From Pseudomonas silvicola (lineage in GTDB: Bacteria > Pseudomonadota > Gammaproteobacteria > Pseudomonadales > Pseudomonadaceae): a stretch of 64,000 bases of DNA. The stretch is taken from positions 62,001-126,000 of the forward strand of contig NZ_CP093281.1 in the NCBI RefSeq assembly GCF_026651855.1. Direction: 5' to 3'. This document shows positions 21,568 through 32,058 of the stretch, piece after piece. Each line of letters begins with the position of its first letter. The first letter of the stretch is position 1. Both the position numbers and the translations under genes were made by a program. Below the pieces are notes generated by a model, which saw nothing but the letters and a program-made list of their open reading frames with translations, ran no database searches and was not told where the DNA came from.

Positions 21568-22689
21568 ATGCTCAATGCCCACCAGCAGCAAATTTTGCGT
21601 CTGCTTATTGCCTCGCACGGCATGAGCCGCACTGCTATTGCGGAAAATGAAGTTGAGCAAAGCCGCGATTAGCCCACTGGTCAAAGAGATGCTGAATGCC
21701 GGACTGCTGGAAGAGAGCCTGGCGGAATCCAGCGGTCAGGGTCGGCCATCGGTATTATTAAAAATGCGTGCTGACAGCGCCTATTTTCTCGGCGCTTCGC
21801 TGCTCGGCGAGTACGTCGTTTTAGTGCTGATTGATATGCATGGACTGGTGCTGGCGAGCACGCACATGCCACTCGATCCTGATCCCCAACAGCTGAGTGC
21901 GACGCTAGCGGCAGCGATTCCCGATTTGATTGCGCAGAAATGCATTTCAGCCGATCAATTAATTGGCCTGGGCGTTACGCTCTCCGGATTTGTCGATGAA
22001 AATCAGGCAATTTGCGTACAATCAGCGCTGCTGGGCTGGAAGAATGTCCCGCTGGCCGACATGCTCAAACAGCAAACCGGCCTTGATGTCTCGCTGGAGA
22101 ACGATGCCAAAGCGCTGGCCGTCAGCGAGAAGATCTTCGGCGTGGCGAAAAAGCGCGCAACTTCACCCTGATTTCCCATGGTGACGGCATCGGTTCCGCA
22201 CACTTCTTCCAGGGTCAACTGCATCGCGGCTCACACGGCGGGGCCGGTGAAATCGCCCACTGCACCATCGAACCGGCGGACGCCCTTGCCGCTGCGGCAA
22301 ACGCGGCTGCCTGGATACTCTCGCCTCGCTGACCGCGATTCGCGAGAGCATGCGCGATAAAGCACTCGAGGCCAAACCATCGCCGAACTGGAAGCTGGCG
22401 GTGAAGGCAACAGTGCCGCCATCGCCATTCTGCATCAGGCTGGTCACGCGCTGGGCCTCTCGATCGCCAACATTATTCAGATGAACGATCCGAATTGATC
22501 GTCATCGCATCAACCCGATGCTTTGACGGCTTACTGAAAACCGTGGTGATGCAATCCATTGATAGCCACGTGTTGCCGTCGATCATGGGCAAAACCCCGA
22601 TTTCCAGCATCGTGATCAGCGAACAGAGCTGGGCGCGCGCCGCGGCAAGCGTGGCGGCATATCGATTCATCATTCAATTACCTGACTAG
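21568..22689 (+). CDS. ROK-family transcriptional repressor (NagC/XylR type)
   Basis: N-terminal winged HTH (NAHQQQILRLLIASHGMSRT, then KLSKAAISPLVKEMLNAGLL) fused to a ROK sugar-binding domain (GVTLSGFVDENQ, LENDAKALAVSEKIFG, SHGDGIGSAHFFQGQLHRGS) with the zinc motif CRCGKRGCLDTLAS readable across frame breaks near 22285 and 22310. Other breaks near 21645, 22160, 22375 and 22490. About 375 residues. Divergent from the binding-protein operon and first of a plus operon with the M81 peptidase and ATPase genes; likely controls both. Confidence 0.85.
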
Positions 22690-22699
22690 CGGAGGCTGT

Positions 22700-24139
22700 A
22701 TGCGCATTGCTTTTGGTGGCATTCATACGGGTGCAGTACGATATAACCCGGTGCTGAACTATGCCGACGACTTCCGCATCGTGCGCGGTAACGATCTGCT
22801 GACCAACCCCTACTTTGCTTTCCTGCAGGATTACGATGCCGAATTTCTGCCGACCTTCCATGCGCGCGCCATCGCCGGTGGTCCGGTGGCGCGGGTCACT
22901 TATGATGACTTCAGGCAGGATTTTCTCACTCGTCTGCAAGCACAGCTGCCGGTGGACGGCGTCTACCTCGCCATGCACGGCGCGGTGTATGTGGAAGGGA
23001 TGGAAGATGCCGAAGGTGACTGGATTACTGCCACGCGCGAACTGGTCGGCCCGGATTGTCCGATCACCGTCAGTTACGATCTGCACGGCAACGTGACGCA
23101 GCGCATCATCGATGCCATTGATATGTTCTCCACCTATCGCACGGCGCCGCACATCGATGTGGAAGAAACCATGCGTCGATCCGTGTCGATGCTGGTGAAA
23201 AGCCTGCAAACCGGCGTGAAACCCGGTGTGATTTGGGCACCGATTCCGGTGGTGCTGCCCGGTGAGCGCACCAGTACCGAAGATGAACCGGCAAAAAGTT
23301 TGTGCGCGTTTGCCGGGTATCAATGAAATCGACCACATTTGGGATGCGTCGCTGATGGTCGGCTATGTCTGGGCCGATGAACCGCGCGCCACTGCGGCAG
23401 CGATCATGACCGGTACCGACGCCGATGTGCTTTCCGAACAGGCAGCAAAACTGGCGCTGGCATACTGGCAGGCGCGCGACGACTTGTCTTCGGCTGCGTC
23501 ACAGGCAGCACCGAAGAGTGCGTGAAAATGGCCATCGCCAGTGAAACTGCACCGGTGATTTTGGCCGACTCGGGCGATAACCCGACCGGTGGTGGCGTGG
23601 GCGATCGTGCCAATCTGCTGGCAGAGTTGATTCGCCAGGGCGCGCAGGATGTGATCGTCGCCGGAATCACCGATAAACCGGCCACTGATGCTGCTTTTGC
23701 GGCAGGCGTTGGGGCGAAACTCACTCTGACGATCGGTGCCACGCTCGATCCCGCAGGGGGGAAAGTTACCGCAGAATTTGAAGTCCTGCGGGTGAGTGAT
23801 GATGCGCGTTCGCTGGCTAAACAGGCGCTGCTGAAAACCGGCGGCATTACGGTGGTGGTCGCCGATCGTCGTCGCCCTTATCACAATATCGCTGATTTTG
23901 AATTGCTGGGGCTTCATCCTGCGCAGGCAAAAATTGTGGTGGTGAAATCGGGCTATCTGTCACCGGAACTGGCACCGCTTGCCAACCCTAACCTGATGGC
24001 GCTGTCTGAAGGCGTGGTGGATCAGTACGTCGAACGTCTGGCGCGCAAACGTAAACTGCAGCCTGCCTATCCTTTCGACACTGACTTTGAATTTCTGCCG
24101 GTCAGCACCCGTTCGGCTCGCTTTGTGGCGGCCAAATGA
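22700..24139 (+). CDS. M81-family metallopeptidase (MlrC-like)
   Basis: About 480-residue zinc-dependent peptidase of the M81/MlrC group, known from microcystin degradation but widespread in bacteria beside dipeptide importers. Visible motifs: MRIAFGGIHTGAV start, GVYLAMHGAVYVEGMEDAEG, the metal-binding region VSYDLHGNVTQRIIDAID, APHIDVEET, and the C-terminal DSGDNPTGGGVGDRANLL. Frame breaks near 23305 and 23490. GGAGG precedes ATG 22700. Stop overlaps the ATPase start by 4 bp. Together with the importer it probably hydrolyses an imported peptide-like substrate in the cytoplasm (inference). Confidence 0.85.
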
Positions 24140-25923
24140 GTCGCGAGCCGGTTTTGCAGGTGGAAAACCTCACCGTTGCGTTTCGTCATGACGATCAGTG
24201 GCGTGAGGTAGTGAAGAACGTATCGATGACCATCAACGTCGGTGACGCTGGCGATTGTCGGGAGTCAGGATCGGGGAAAAGCGTGACGTCGATGGCAATT
24301 ATGCGCTTGCTGAATATGCGCCACGCGCGCGTGACCGGCAAAGTGCTGCTGAACGGCGTGGACCTGCTGAATCTGAGCGAAAAAGCGATGCGCGATATTC
24401 GTGGCAACGCCGTGGCGATGATTTTTCAGGAGCCGATGACCAGCCTCAACCCCTCTTTCACCATTGGTCACCAGATCGCTGAAGTCCTGATCAACCATCG
24501 CAACATCAGTAAGCGGGCGGCGCGGAAAGAGACGGTGAAGCTGCTGGAGAAAGTGCGCATTCCTAATGCCGCTAAACGCTTCGATGATTATCCGCATCAC
24601 TTTTCCGGCGGCATGCGCCAGCGTGTGATGATTGCCATGGCGCTGGCGTTGCGGCCAAAACTGCTGATTGCCGATGAGCCGACGACCGCACTGGATGTCA
24701 CCATCCAGGGTCAAATTCTCGACCTGATTAAGACATTACAGGAAGAGGAAGGCACCGCGGTACTGTTTATCACCCACGATATGGGCGTGGTGGCGGAAGT
24801 TTCGGATCGCACGTTAGTGATGTATCAGGGTGATGTGATGGAAACTGGCACCACGGCGGACATTTTCTCGGCGCCAGCCGCGGATTATACCCGCACGCTG
24901 ATCGCTACCGTGCCGCAGCTCGGCGCGATGCGTGGCATTTCGGGGCCGCAGAAGTTTGCGCTGAAAGGTGATGCGGTGGCACTGCTACCTGAGCGTCCCG
25001 CTTCGCAACAGCCGCTGCTGTCGGTGAAAAACCTCAGCACCCGGTTCAGCATCCACGAAGGGCTGTTAAGCCGCAAAACCGGCGCGGTACATGCGGTGGA
25101 AAATATCTCATTCGATTTGATGCCCGGCGAAACCTTGTCGCTGGTCGGTGAATCCGGCTGTGGAAAATCAACCACCGGTCGCTCCCTCACCCGGTTGGTG
25201 AAAGCCGATGCCGGCGAGATCGCTTTCGACGGTTATGACGTGCTAAATCTCTCCTCCAGCGAACTGCGCCAGTTACGTCGGGCGATGCAGATGATATTTC
25301 AGGATCCGTTCGCCAGCCTTAATCCGCGCATGTCGATTCTTGAAGCCCTGACCGAGCCTTATCTGCAACATCAGCTCGGCAGTAAACAGGCTGCTCGGGA
25401 AAAGGCGGCGGAGTTGATGGAACGTGTGGGTTTGTCTTCGGCGATGATGAAACGTTATCCACATGAGTTTTCCGGCGGTCAGCGCCAGCGCATCTGTATT
25501 GCCCGTGCTTTGATGCTCGACCCCAAAATGATTATTGCCGATGAATCCGTCTCTGCGCTGGATGTGACTGTCAAAGCGCAGATTATTAATCTGCTGTTGG
25601 ATCTGCAGAGCAGCCTTGGCTTGTCGTATTTGTTTATATCGCACGATATGGCGGTGGTAGAGCGCATCAGCCATCGCGTGGCGGTGATGCTGTTGGGCGA
25701 GATTGTTGAAATCGGTCCACGCGCGGCTATCTTTGAGAATCCGCAACATGACTATACGCGCAAGTTATTGTCATCGGTGCCGGTGCCTGATCCAGCTCGA
25801 CGTCATCTCAAGCGCCATATGGACGTTAGCGAGCTGAAAAGCCCGGTGCGCGCATTGGGGTTTGTGCCGGACACGCGACGTTATCGCGAGGTGAGTGCCG
25901 GGCATTGGGTGATGGAGAGTTAA
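24136..25923 (+). CDS. Fused dual ABC ATPase of peptide importer (GsiA/DppDF type)
   Basis: Single 595-residue chain with two ATPase domains, energising the DppB/C-type permeases. Domain 1: Walker A near residue 43, signature FSGGMRQRV near 156, Walker [13 protein letters not shown]. Domain 2: [12 protein letters not shown] near 338, [15 protein letters not shown] near 444, [13 protein letters not shown]-terminal oligopeptide-type extensions follow each domain ([20 protein letters not shown]). Domain 1 Walker A reads RESGSGKS after GDAGDC, where the family has a G-E-T-L-A-I-V-G-E-S order; 3 bases are missing here and local frames disagree, so sequence error is suspected. The only large importer gene not broken into pieces. 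Confidence 0.92.
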   Translation: MSREPVLQVENLTVAFRHDDQWREVVKNVSMTINVGDAGDCRESGSGKSVTSMAIMRLLNMRHARVTGKVLLNGVDLLNLSEKAMRDIRGNAVAMIFQEPMTSLNPSFTIGHQIAEVLINHRNISKRAARKETVKLLEKVRIPNAAKRFDDYPHHFSGGMRQRVMIAMALALRPKLLIADEPTTALDVTIQGQILDLIKTLQEEEGTAVLFITHDMGVVAEVSDRTLVMYQGDVMETGTTADIFSAPAADYTRTLIATVPQLGAMRGISGPQKFALKGDAVALLPERPASQQPLLSVKNLSTRFSIHEGLLSRKTGAVHAVENISFDLMPGETLSLVGESGCGKSTTGRSLTRLVKADAGEIAFDGYDVLNLSSSELRQLRRAMQMIFQDPFASLNPRMSILEALTEPYLQHQLGSKQAAREKAAELMERVGLSSAMMKRYPHEFSGGQRQRICIARALMLDPKMIIADESVSALDVTVKAQIINLLLDLQSSLGLSYLFISHDMAVVERISHRVAVMLLGEIVEIGPRAAIFENPQHDYTRKLLSSVPVPDPARRHLKRHMDVSELKSPVRALGFVPDTRRYREVSAGHWVMES

Positions 25924-25953
25924 AGCAGCCGCAACAGATAGATCAATAATACT

Positions 25954-25970
25954 GCCCGCATTATGCGGGC
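25954..25970. terminator. GC-rich stem-loop at end of ATPase operon
   Basis: GCCCGCA, loop TTA, TGCGGGC, a perfect 7-bp stem 30 bp after the ATPase stop and abutting the stop of the convergent PIN gene. U-tract weak on both sides. Confidence 0.5.
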
Positions 25971-26548
25971 TAAATCATGAAGCTATAAGCTTCCAAAGCC
26001 CTTACCGTCATTGGCAATCCAAGCTTTAACAAGGAGGTAAGATACTCCTCTGAACCGATTGCTGGATTTTTAAGGCTTGTACCGCTGCTCTCGCACTGCC
26101 TTTAAAACCAGCGCTGGATTCAGATCGATTAAATCTAGAATAAATTCATCCGGATGCATCGCCTCAATCTCCAGCGCATCAAATTCTCGCCGGGAAATCT
26201 TTAGGGTAAATTGAACGTGACGATGACTTCTGCATTACATTTTATTGCCGCAGCGACTACATGCCTGTCATCTTCATCAGGAAGTGATAACCCAGAAATC
26301 AGCGGCTCAAAGCCAGTCACAAGAGCATCAGGAAGCGCTTTGTCCATCAGCACTTCTATACGTTTAACCTTGTCCGGCGTGACTTCAGGCATATTTTTAA
26401 CCAAGTTTCGTTGCCATTCATCATGGATAGTCGCGGTCCATTTAGGCATGTATAAACCACTTAGTCCAAGTCGCATAAGCAGGTCACGAAGCATGTTTGG
26501 GTAAATAACACAGGCATCAAGTACAACCGGATAAGGCGAGCGAGTCAT
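25970..26548 (-). CDS. PIN-domain toxin (PIN_3-like)
   Basis: Putative ribonuclease toxin. VVLDACVIYPNMLRDLLMRL contains the first catalytic Asp; LPDEDDRHVVAAAIKCNAEV the central acidic cluster; VIVTFN precedes the last active-site segment. The open frame stops at 26201, but reading on through frame breaks near 26205 and 26078 gives REFDALEIEAMHPDEFILDL, NPAIGSEEYLTSLLKLGLPM and ends EAYSFMI at 25970, about 192 residues. The start shares its A with the antitoxin stop (TAATG). Longer than VapC (about 135 residues). Confidence 0.8.
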
Positions 26549-27007
26549 TAGTAAAGACCAAGTCCTTGGCTTAAGTCAGCCAACTCCTGCATAGCATTAT
26601 TACTTTCACTTTCGCGCTGAGCTTTATAGCGCATCAGATCTGCAAAAAGCACACGGCGATGGCGACCAGTTTTATGATAGGGCCTTCCCTTCTTCCAATA
26701 GTTTCACCATGTGAGGCCGTGAGACATTGAGGATATTGGCTGCTTCCTGTGTGGTTAATTCAGCATGAACCGGAACGACCTGCACCGCATTTCCTACGGC
26801 CAGTTCTCCCAACGCCTTCATTAGCAAAGTTAAAGCTGAGGTTGGCAACTCGATTTGGTGAGTTTCGTCGTTTGCATCCTGAATGGATATGACTTGTGTC
26901 TCCAGCTTTGTGGAGAGAAAAGTCGCCAGTTCTCTTTGTCCACGTAGAGCGGCCTCAATTTCCTTCTGAGCCGGAAGGCTGACGTTGTCCAGAATTGAGT
27001 TTGTCAT
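26548..27007 (-). CDS. HTH/excisionase-like antitoxin of the PIN module
   Basis: About 153 residues. The first part (LPAQKEIEAALRGQRELATF) is helical; ELTTQEAANILNVSRPHMVK is a MerR/excisionase-type helix-turn-helix; after a frame break near 26683, LPYHKTGRHRRVLFADLMRY completes the domain, followed by a helical tail (MQELADLSQGLGLY) that may wrap the toxin. Translationally coupled to the PIN gene. Likely binds the repeated 9-bp elements upstream (27056-27098) to autoregulate. Confidence 0.75.
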
Positions 27008-27055
27008 GAGTTTTCCAGTTTCTTAGTTCGTGAATTACAGCGCTCTAATACTAAT

Positions 27056-27098
27056 CGAAACAAACGAAACAAACAATATACGAAATAAACGAAACAAC
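27056..27098 (-). promoter_or_regulatory. Four iteron-like 9-bp repeats upstream of antitoxin gene
   Basis: CGAAACAAA at 27056 and 27065, CGAAATAAA at 27081 and CGAAACAAC at 27090: two tandem pairs separated by 7 bp, pair-to-pair distance 25 bp. On the minus strand TTGTTT and TATTAG with a 16-nt gap could be -35 and -10 boxes overlapping the right-hand pair. Candidate operator for the antitoxin. Confidence 0.6.
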
Positions 27099-27114
27099 AA
27101 GTCTATTCCTTGTA

Positions 27115-27572
27115 CTATAGCAATCGCAACAAACGCGCCGGGTTTCCGGCGTAAACGCCCTTCTGCGTGATGTCTTTCGTTACTACGCTGCCCGCGCCGA
27201 TGACCGTGCCATCGCAGATGCTGACAGCCAAAATGCTCGCGCCACTGCCGATTGAGACGTTGTTACCGAGCGTGATGCGCGCCCAGCTTTCTCGATCGGC
27301 ATTGGGTTCGCCATCCCGGAACATGTCGTTGGCGAACATCACGCCGTGACCAATAAAGCAGTTTTCGCCCACGCTAACGTATTCACAGATAAAGGTGTGC
27401 GACTGCACGCATTGCCTCTTCAATCACTGTATACGTGCTGGATTTCGACAAACGGACCGATGAAGACATCGTCTTGTAGGGTGCAGCCATAAACATTCGC
27501 AGGCTGGTAAATCGTAACGTTATTACCGATTTCGACGTTTTTGACTGCGACTTCGCGTAGGTTTGGCTGCAT
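27115..27572 (-). CDS. Hexapeptide-repeat acyltransferase (WbbJ/LbH family)
   Basis: Left-handed beta-helix acetyltransferase, about 152 residues, probably acetylating a sugar or nucleotide sugar. Repeated hexapeptide units run through NVEIGNNVTIYQPANVYGCT, DDVFIGPFVEIQ, VSVGENCFIGHGVMFANDM, ITLGNNVSIGSGASILAVSI and DGTVIGAGSVVTKDI, ending YAGNPARLL. Frame breaks near 27420. ATG 27572 is chosen because GGAG lies 5 nt upstream and it begins MQPNLREVAVKNVEIG. Similar enzymes modify O-antigen sugars, but no polysaccharide genes are near. Confidence 0.8.
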
Positions 27573-27937
27573 TTTAGCTCCATTTGTTTTGTGCCGAAGA
27601 TTCTCGTCCGAGATATATTTTTAATATATGTGACTGAATCTACTTACACGTCCTAACAACAAACATGCTCGGTTTTGGAAACTGTAAAGCTAACAAGTTG
27701 AAAATTAAAAATCGAGACATATATGGCCCTAAAACAGTATTAATTCTCGTTACCGGATCCATTAACAATATGATTTATATAGAAATTATTCTAACACTTC
27801 GACCATTTAAATATTGCACATTGCTCAGCGGATGATAAAATCATCGCGAATTGTTTATCGGCTTGTCGCTAAAACTGCATAAAAGGTATAATTTCTGTCA
27901 TCTATAATCGAAGAGAATTTTTTGATTGGGAGTCTGT
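27573..27937. other. AT-rich intergenic region
   Basis: 365 bp, clearly more AT-rich than its surroundings, with no supported ORF. It must contain promoters for the acyltransferase (minus) and the unknown gene (plus); no operator-like repeat was recognised. The base composition change may mark a transferred segment. Confidence 0.6.
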
Positions 27938-28439
27938 ATGTTCAAATTTGACATGCAAATAGAGCAGAATTACGCCTCATTCTTTGATGCTGAGAGCGGC
28001 AACGCTGTCTTTGTCGATTCATTTGATAATGAAGAGTTTGATGTCCGGATGGGAACGCTGCTACAGCGCCCATGTTGCGACCGTTCATGCACTCTCAAAT
28101 GAAGAGCTCAATCGCAAACTGAGCGAGGTTGCTGCGCAGCATTATGACCATACCGGAGCAACAACTCTGGATTTGGAAGCTGATATTAATGACATCCTCG
28201 CTGAAGACTGCGCCAGAATTCATTTTGATTTCCATGCCGCATTTGAACGATTAAACGATCCTCGTAATAAACCACCTATTTCATTACATGAGTTGGATAA
28301 CGTATTTCAGACATTCATTCAAACACACCTTTCTACGATAATTGATTATGATGAAGGTACGCGGTTTGTTTTAAAGTGCAATGAAACACATTTACATTTC
28401 CCGTGTGCAATCACCCATGACAGACAAGTCGGTAAGTAA
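27938..28439 (+). CDS. Hypothetical protein
   Basis: Not recognised. Starting at ATG 27938 (GGGAG 5 nt upstream) the frame reads MFKFDMQIEQNYASFFDAES, breaks near 28050, and continues as HVATVHALSNEELNRKLSEV, DLEADINDILAEDCARIHFD, ISLHELDNVFQTFIQTHLST and LKCNETHLHFPCAI to a stop at 28439: about 167 residues. It is acidic, without signal peptide or membrane helix, and mixed alpha/beta in appearance. Lower GC than neighbouring metabolic genes. Surroundings (acyltransferase, GNAT) give no clue to role. Confidence 0.55.
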
Positions 28440-28576
28440 TGGGTGGTACAAAATGTCATTACGGTAATGCGTGTGCTGATTTTAAATCGCCCGATAATTT
28501 TCTTTGTTATAAACTGAGTGTATAGTGGCAACACAGTGCCTTTGCACATAATTTGCAACTCAGCCAGGGAAAGACG

Positions 28577-29282
28577 ATGACGTCACTAAATCAATATGGT
28601 CAGCCAGTGGGTTTTGCTCTGCCAGATTGGCAGCCGCTGGCCTCGCCTCATGCTATTCCGCTTTACGGTCGCTTCTGTACACTTGAACCCCTAAATATTA
28701 CGCATAGCCATGCTTTGTTTGCCGCCTTCGCACTGGCGCCTGATGATCGTGACTGGACCTGGCTGGGTGCGACGAAGCCTGCCGCTCTCGCTGGCAGAGA
28801 TGGAAAGTTGGGTCAGTGGAAAATGCCAGGATGGCGGGTTAGTGAGTTATGCGGTGATCGATCATCGCACTCGACAAGCGGTCGGTGCGGTATGTTTCGC
28901 CAATATTGATGGCCAGAACGGTGCGATAGAGATCGGTCATGTTACCTGGTCACCGCTGATGCAACGCAACGTGCTGGGCAGTGAAGCGATCTACTTGTTA
29001 CTGAAACAGGCATTTGAGCTGGGCTACCGCCGGGTCGCCTGGCGCTGTGATTCCACTAACCTTGCTTCACGTCGGGCAGCGGAACGCCTTGGCTTCACCT
29101 ATGAAGGGCGTTTTCGCCAGGCGATGACGCGCAAGCAGCGCAATCGCGATACCGACTGGCTGTCGATAATTGATGGTGAATGGCCGCAGGTGAAGCATGC
29201 GATATCGGCCTGGCTGACGGCGGATAATATGGATGATCACGGCCGGGAGCAGCAAAAGTTGAGCGTATTTTTCGCAGGTTAA
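28577..29282 (+). CDS. GNAT acetyltransferase, RimJ/RimL type
   Basis: Acetyl-CoA-dependent N-acetyltransferase, about 235 residues. N-terminal LPDWQPLASPHAIPLYGRFC and LEPLNITHSHALFAAF; after a frame break near 28795 the core follows: SYAVIDHRTRQAVGAVCFAN, GAIEIGHVTWSPLMQRN (start of the acetyl-CoA site), EAIYLLLKQAFELGYRRVAW and STNLASRRAAERLGFTYEG. Long N-terminal region and WLSIID ending match the YdaF/RimL-like group. AGGGA precedes ATG 28577. Substrate unknown (protein N-terminus or small amine). Confidence 0.85.
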
Positions 29283-29409
29283 ATCCTATCAAGTCACCTG
29301 CCGCAGCGCAGGCGTCAGGCACAGTACTCTGGCAGATGGCAAGTCAGGATTTCCGTTGTTTCAACGTCATTTAAGGGCAGGAATGGGTCTTGCCTGCGCA
29401 TTGTTGTCC

Positions 29410-30562
29410 TTATTTCATCAACACCTGAAACTGCGGATTAAACTCGTCAAAAATCGGTAACGCCGCGGCACCTAGCGCCGCGGTATCACTGCCGGTCATG
29501 CCGGTTTTCAGACGTGAGCCGGTGAGATAACGCCCGCGCACCGACTGATAGAGCGGCGGTAGGCGCTGAATGATTTTATCCAGCAGTGCGGCGGGCATCA
29601 TGCCGCCGATGATCACGCTCTCCGCATCGAAAATGCATTCCAGCATATTGATGCCCTGACGCAATGGCGTCAGCACGGTATCAATCCAGCGATCAAATAC
29701 GGCGGGATCGACTTCCAGCAGGTCGTCCGGCAACGCGGTCATCGGGTCCAGCCCACAGAATTCATAGGCCGCCTGCAGTGATACATAACGTTCGAGGCAA
29801 CCGTGATTGCCGCAATAGCATTCACGTCCGCCCGGCTCCACCACCACATGCCCGATTTCTCCGGCGTTGTGCGCATGACCGCTGTAAACATGGCCATCCA
29901 TGATGATGCCAGCGCCCAATCCGGTGCCGATGTAGAGATAGATAAACGAGTTAAGATGCCGCGCTACACCGTGGAACCGCTCCCCAATTGCCGCGACCGT
30001 GGCATCGTTCTCCAGCGTGATCGGCATCGCCGCTCATTTCGGCCAGCCTTGCTTCGATATCGACCGACTCCCAGCCATGTGCAAGGTAGTGGGACCCACC
30101 GAGAAATCCCTCAACGCCAAACGGACCCGGCATCCTACGCCGATCCCCAGCACTCCAGCGGTGACCGGTTTTGATCTCTGCCAGAACCTCTGCAATGCGC
30201 GCTAAAGTGGCATCAGTTCGTTTTTGCACCAGGATAAGGCGACGAGTGAATCTCACCGGTGAATCCACTAGCACGATGAATAGTAGTTTGGTGGTCGAGA
30301 TGAGTGCCGATAGAGAACGCACTGGCTGGATTGAGAATCACCGGAATCGCCGGTTGCCCACGCCCCTGCTTGCGCGGTTGGCGGCTGGTAAGCAGTTCTG
30401 CACCTTCCAGTTCAGCCACGATATTAGAGACAGTTTGCGGGGTTAAGGCGGTGAGTCGCGCCAGCTCAGCCCGCGTCAATTCACCGTGCAGGCGGATCGC
30501 TTCGATGATCACACGGCGATTATGCGCGCGCGCATGCTCCAGATTGGTTCTGATGTTTTCAT
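29410..30562 (-). CDS. ROK-family repressor of the adjacent sugar importer
   Basis: N-terminal winged HTH (RLHGELTRAELARLTALTPQ, TVSNIVAELEGAELL) and ROK domain (PITLENDATVAAIGERFHGV, IYLYIGTGLGAGIIMDGHVY, HNAGEIGHVVVEPGG) with zinc motif CYCGNHGCLERY. Frame breaks near 30555, 30250, 30170-30090 and 30030. The start is placed at 30562 (GAGG just upstream), giving MKTIRTNLEHARAHNRR after adding one base; later Met starts would cut into the HTH. About 385 residues. Divergent from the sugar ABC operon, with a perfect palindrome between them. Confidence 0.85.
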
Positions 30563-30758
30563 CTCCCTCTTCTCACGCCCGCGACTGCCAGCGCATCAAT
30601 ATCTATGATCGGCGACACAATTTACAACCTGTTTACCTGACAGCCGCAAAAATCTGGCAGGAAGTAGTGAGCAGCGGCAAACGAGATTTATGCCCTGGCA
30701 CGTCACTTGCTTTAGCTCATTGATGTCAGCTGCAGCAACCTGACAACCTGTGCGCGTT

Positions 30759-30783
30759 ATTAAATCAATCAAATTGATTTAAT
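30759..30783. promoter_or_regulatory. Perfect 11-bp inverted repeat, probable ROK operator
   Basis: ATTAAATCAAT, spacer CAA, ATTGATTTAAT. It lies 31 bp before the binding-protein start and 196 bp before the divergent ROK gene. AT-rich arms of this length are typical of NagC/Mlc/XylR-type operators. Confidence 0.7.
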
Positions 30784-30814
30784 TAAACACCCTCTTCTTG
30801 CATCAAGGCGGAAA

Positions 30815-32049
30815 ATGTTGAAAATCCGGTTTGACCATTGAAAGGCTGTGCCATCGCGGTCATGTTAGCCAGCGCCGACGCGCGGCAGCCGCAACCACCC
30901 TCAATGCGCTGTTTATGACTCAGGCGGCTTACAGCGAAAATGATATTCGCGCCATGACGCAGGAGTTCAAAGCGCATCCGGATGTGCAGGTGATCTGGGT
31001 TTGTGCCGTACGAAGCGCTGCACGACAAAATTGTCGCGGCGCGTGGCGCAGGCGGTAACAGTTATGACGTGGTGCTGTTCGATGCCATCTGGCCTTGAAA
31101 TTCACCAAATTTGATCTGCTGCAACGTCAGCAGCCAGGTATCGCCGTGCAGACGAAAAGAGAAGATCTTCCCGGCGCAATGAACACCGTGGTCTATAACG
31201 GCAAAACCCTTGGCATGCCATGGATCCTGGATACTAAATACCTCTATTACAACAAAGCGATGCTGGAGAAAGCCGATCACCACCCGCCGCAAACCTGGGC
31301 AACAGTTGATTGATGACTCACGCATCATCAAACAAAAGAACATCGAAAATATCCACTGGTGTGGACTGGTCGCAGGCGGAAGCGGTGTGATTACACCACG
31401 TTAGTATCTGGCTTGGCGGCAAATTCTTGGTATAACAACGGCAAGCTCGATTTTTCTAGCCCGGCCTCATTGCAGGCGGTCAAGCTGATGAAGAGTTCGC
31501 TGGATGAAGGGCTGAGTAACCCAGCCTCACGCGAATATCTGGAAGAGGATGTGCGCAAAGCCTTCTCCAACGGCGACGCCGCGTTCGCGCTGAACTGGAC
31601 CTATATGTACAACATCGCTAACGATCCGAAGCAGAGCAAAGTGGCCGGTCAGGTGGGTATCGTTCCGGCACCAGGCGATGCGCCGGGTAAATTTGGTGCG
31701 GTGAACGGTTCGATGGGGCTCGGCATCGCCAAAGGCAGCACCCACGGTGACCAGGCGTGGCAATACATCAGCTATATGACCTCGCAACCGGTACAGAACA
31801 AGTACGCCACCCTGAGCCTGCCGATCTGGAAAAGCTCTTATCAGGATCCAGCAGTACTGAAGAACCAAGAGAACCTGGATCGCGGCGGCTGACAAGTCAC
31901 TGAATGTGATGCTGTCGCGTCCGGAGACCGCCGACTATTCCCGTCTCTCTAACACCTTGCAGCAGCAACTGCAGCAAGTGCTGGTGGGCAGCGCCACGCC
32001 AGACGCGGCCATGCAGACGGTTGATAAAAGTGCTGCGCGTTTACGTTAA
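30815..32049 (+). CDS. Sugar ABC importer binding protein (SBP_bac_1 type)
   Basis: Periplasmic receptor for a sugar, about 420 residues when joined. Readable segments: AATTLNALFMTQAAYSENDI, RAMTQEFKAHPDVQV, VYNGKTLGMPWILDTKYLYY, then YNNGKLDFSSPASLQAVKLM, AFSNGDAAFALNWTYMYNIA and GSMGLGIAKGSTHGDQAWQY, ending AARLR. This is the most damaged gene of the window, with at least eight frame breaks between 30830 and 31890. The signal peptide region is affected as well. AAGGCGG precedes ATG 30815. First gene of the five-gene importer operon. Confidence 0.8.
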
Positions 32050-32058
32050 GGGGTCAGC

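Noticed and set aside
22670-23338. Long antisense reading frame (222 codons) opposite the M81 peptidase gene
   Set aside because: Composition reflects the third-position pattern of the real gene on the other strand; no family motif and no ribosome site.
23363-23917. 184-codon minus-strand frame opposite the M81 gene
   Set aside because: Overlaps the conserved C-terminal half of the peptidase and has no motif.
30783-31058. Small frames on both strands at the start of the sugar-binding-protein gene
   Set aside because: They are fragments created by frameshifts in the receptor gene; restoring bases gives one continuous protein.
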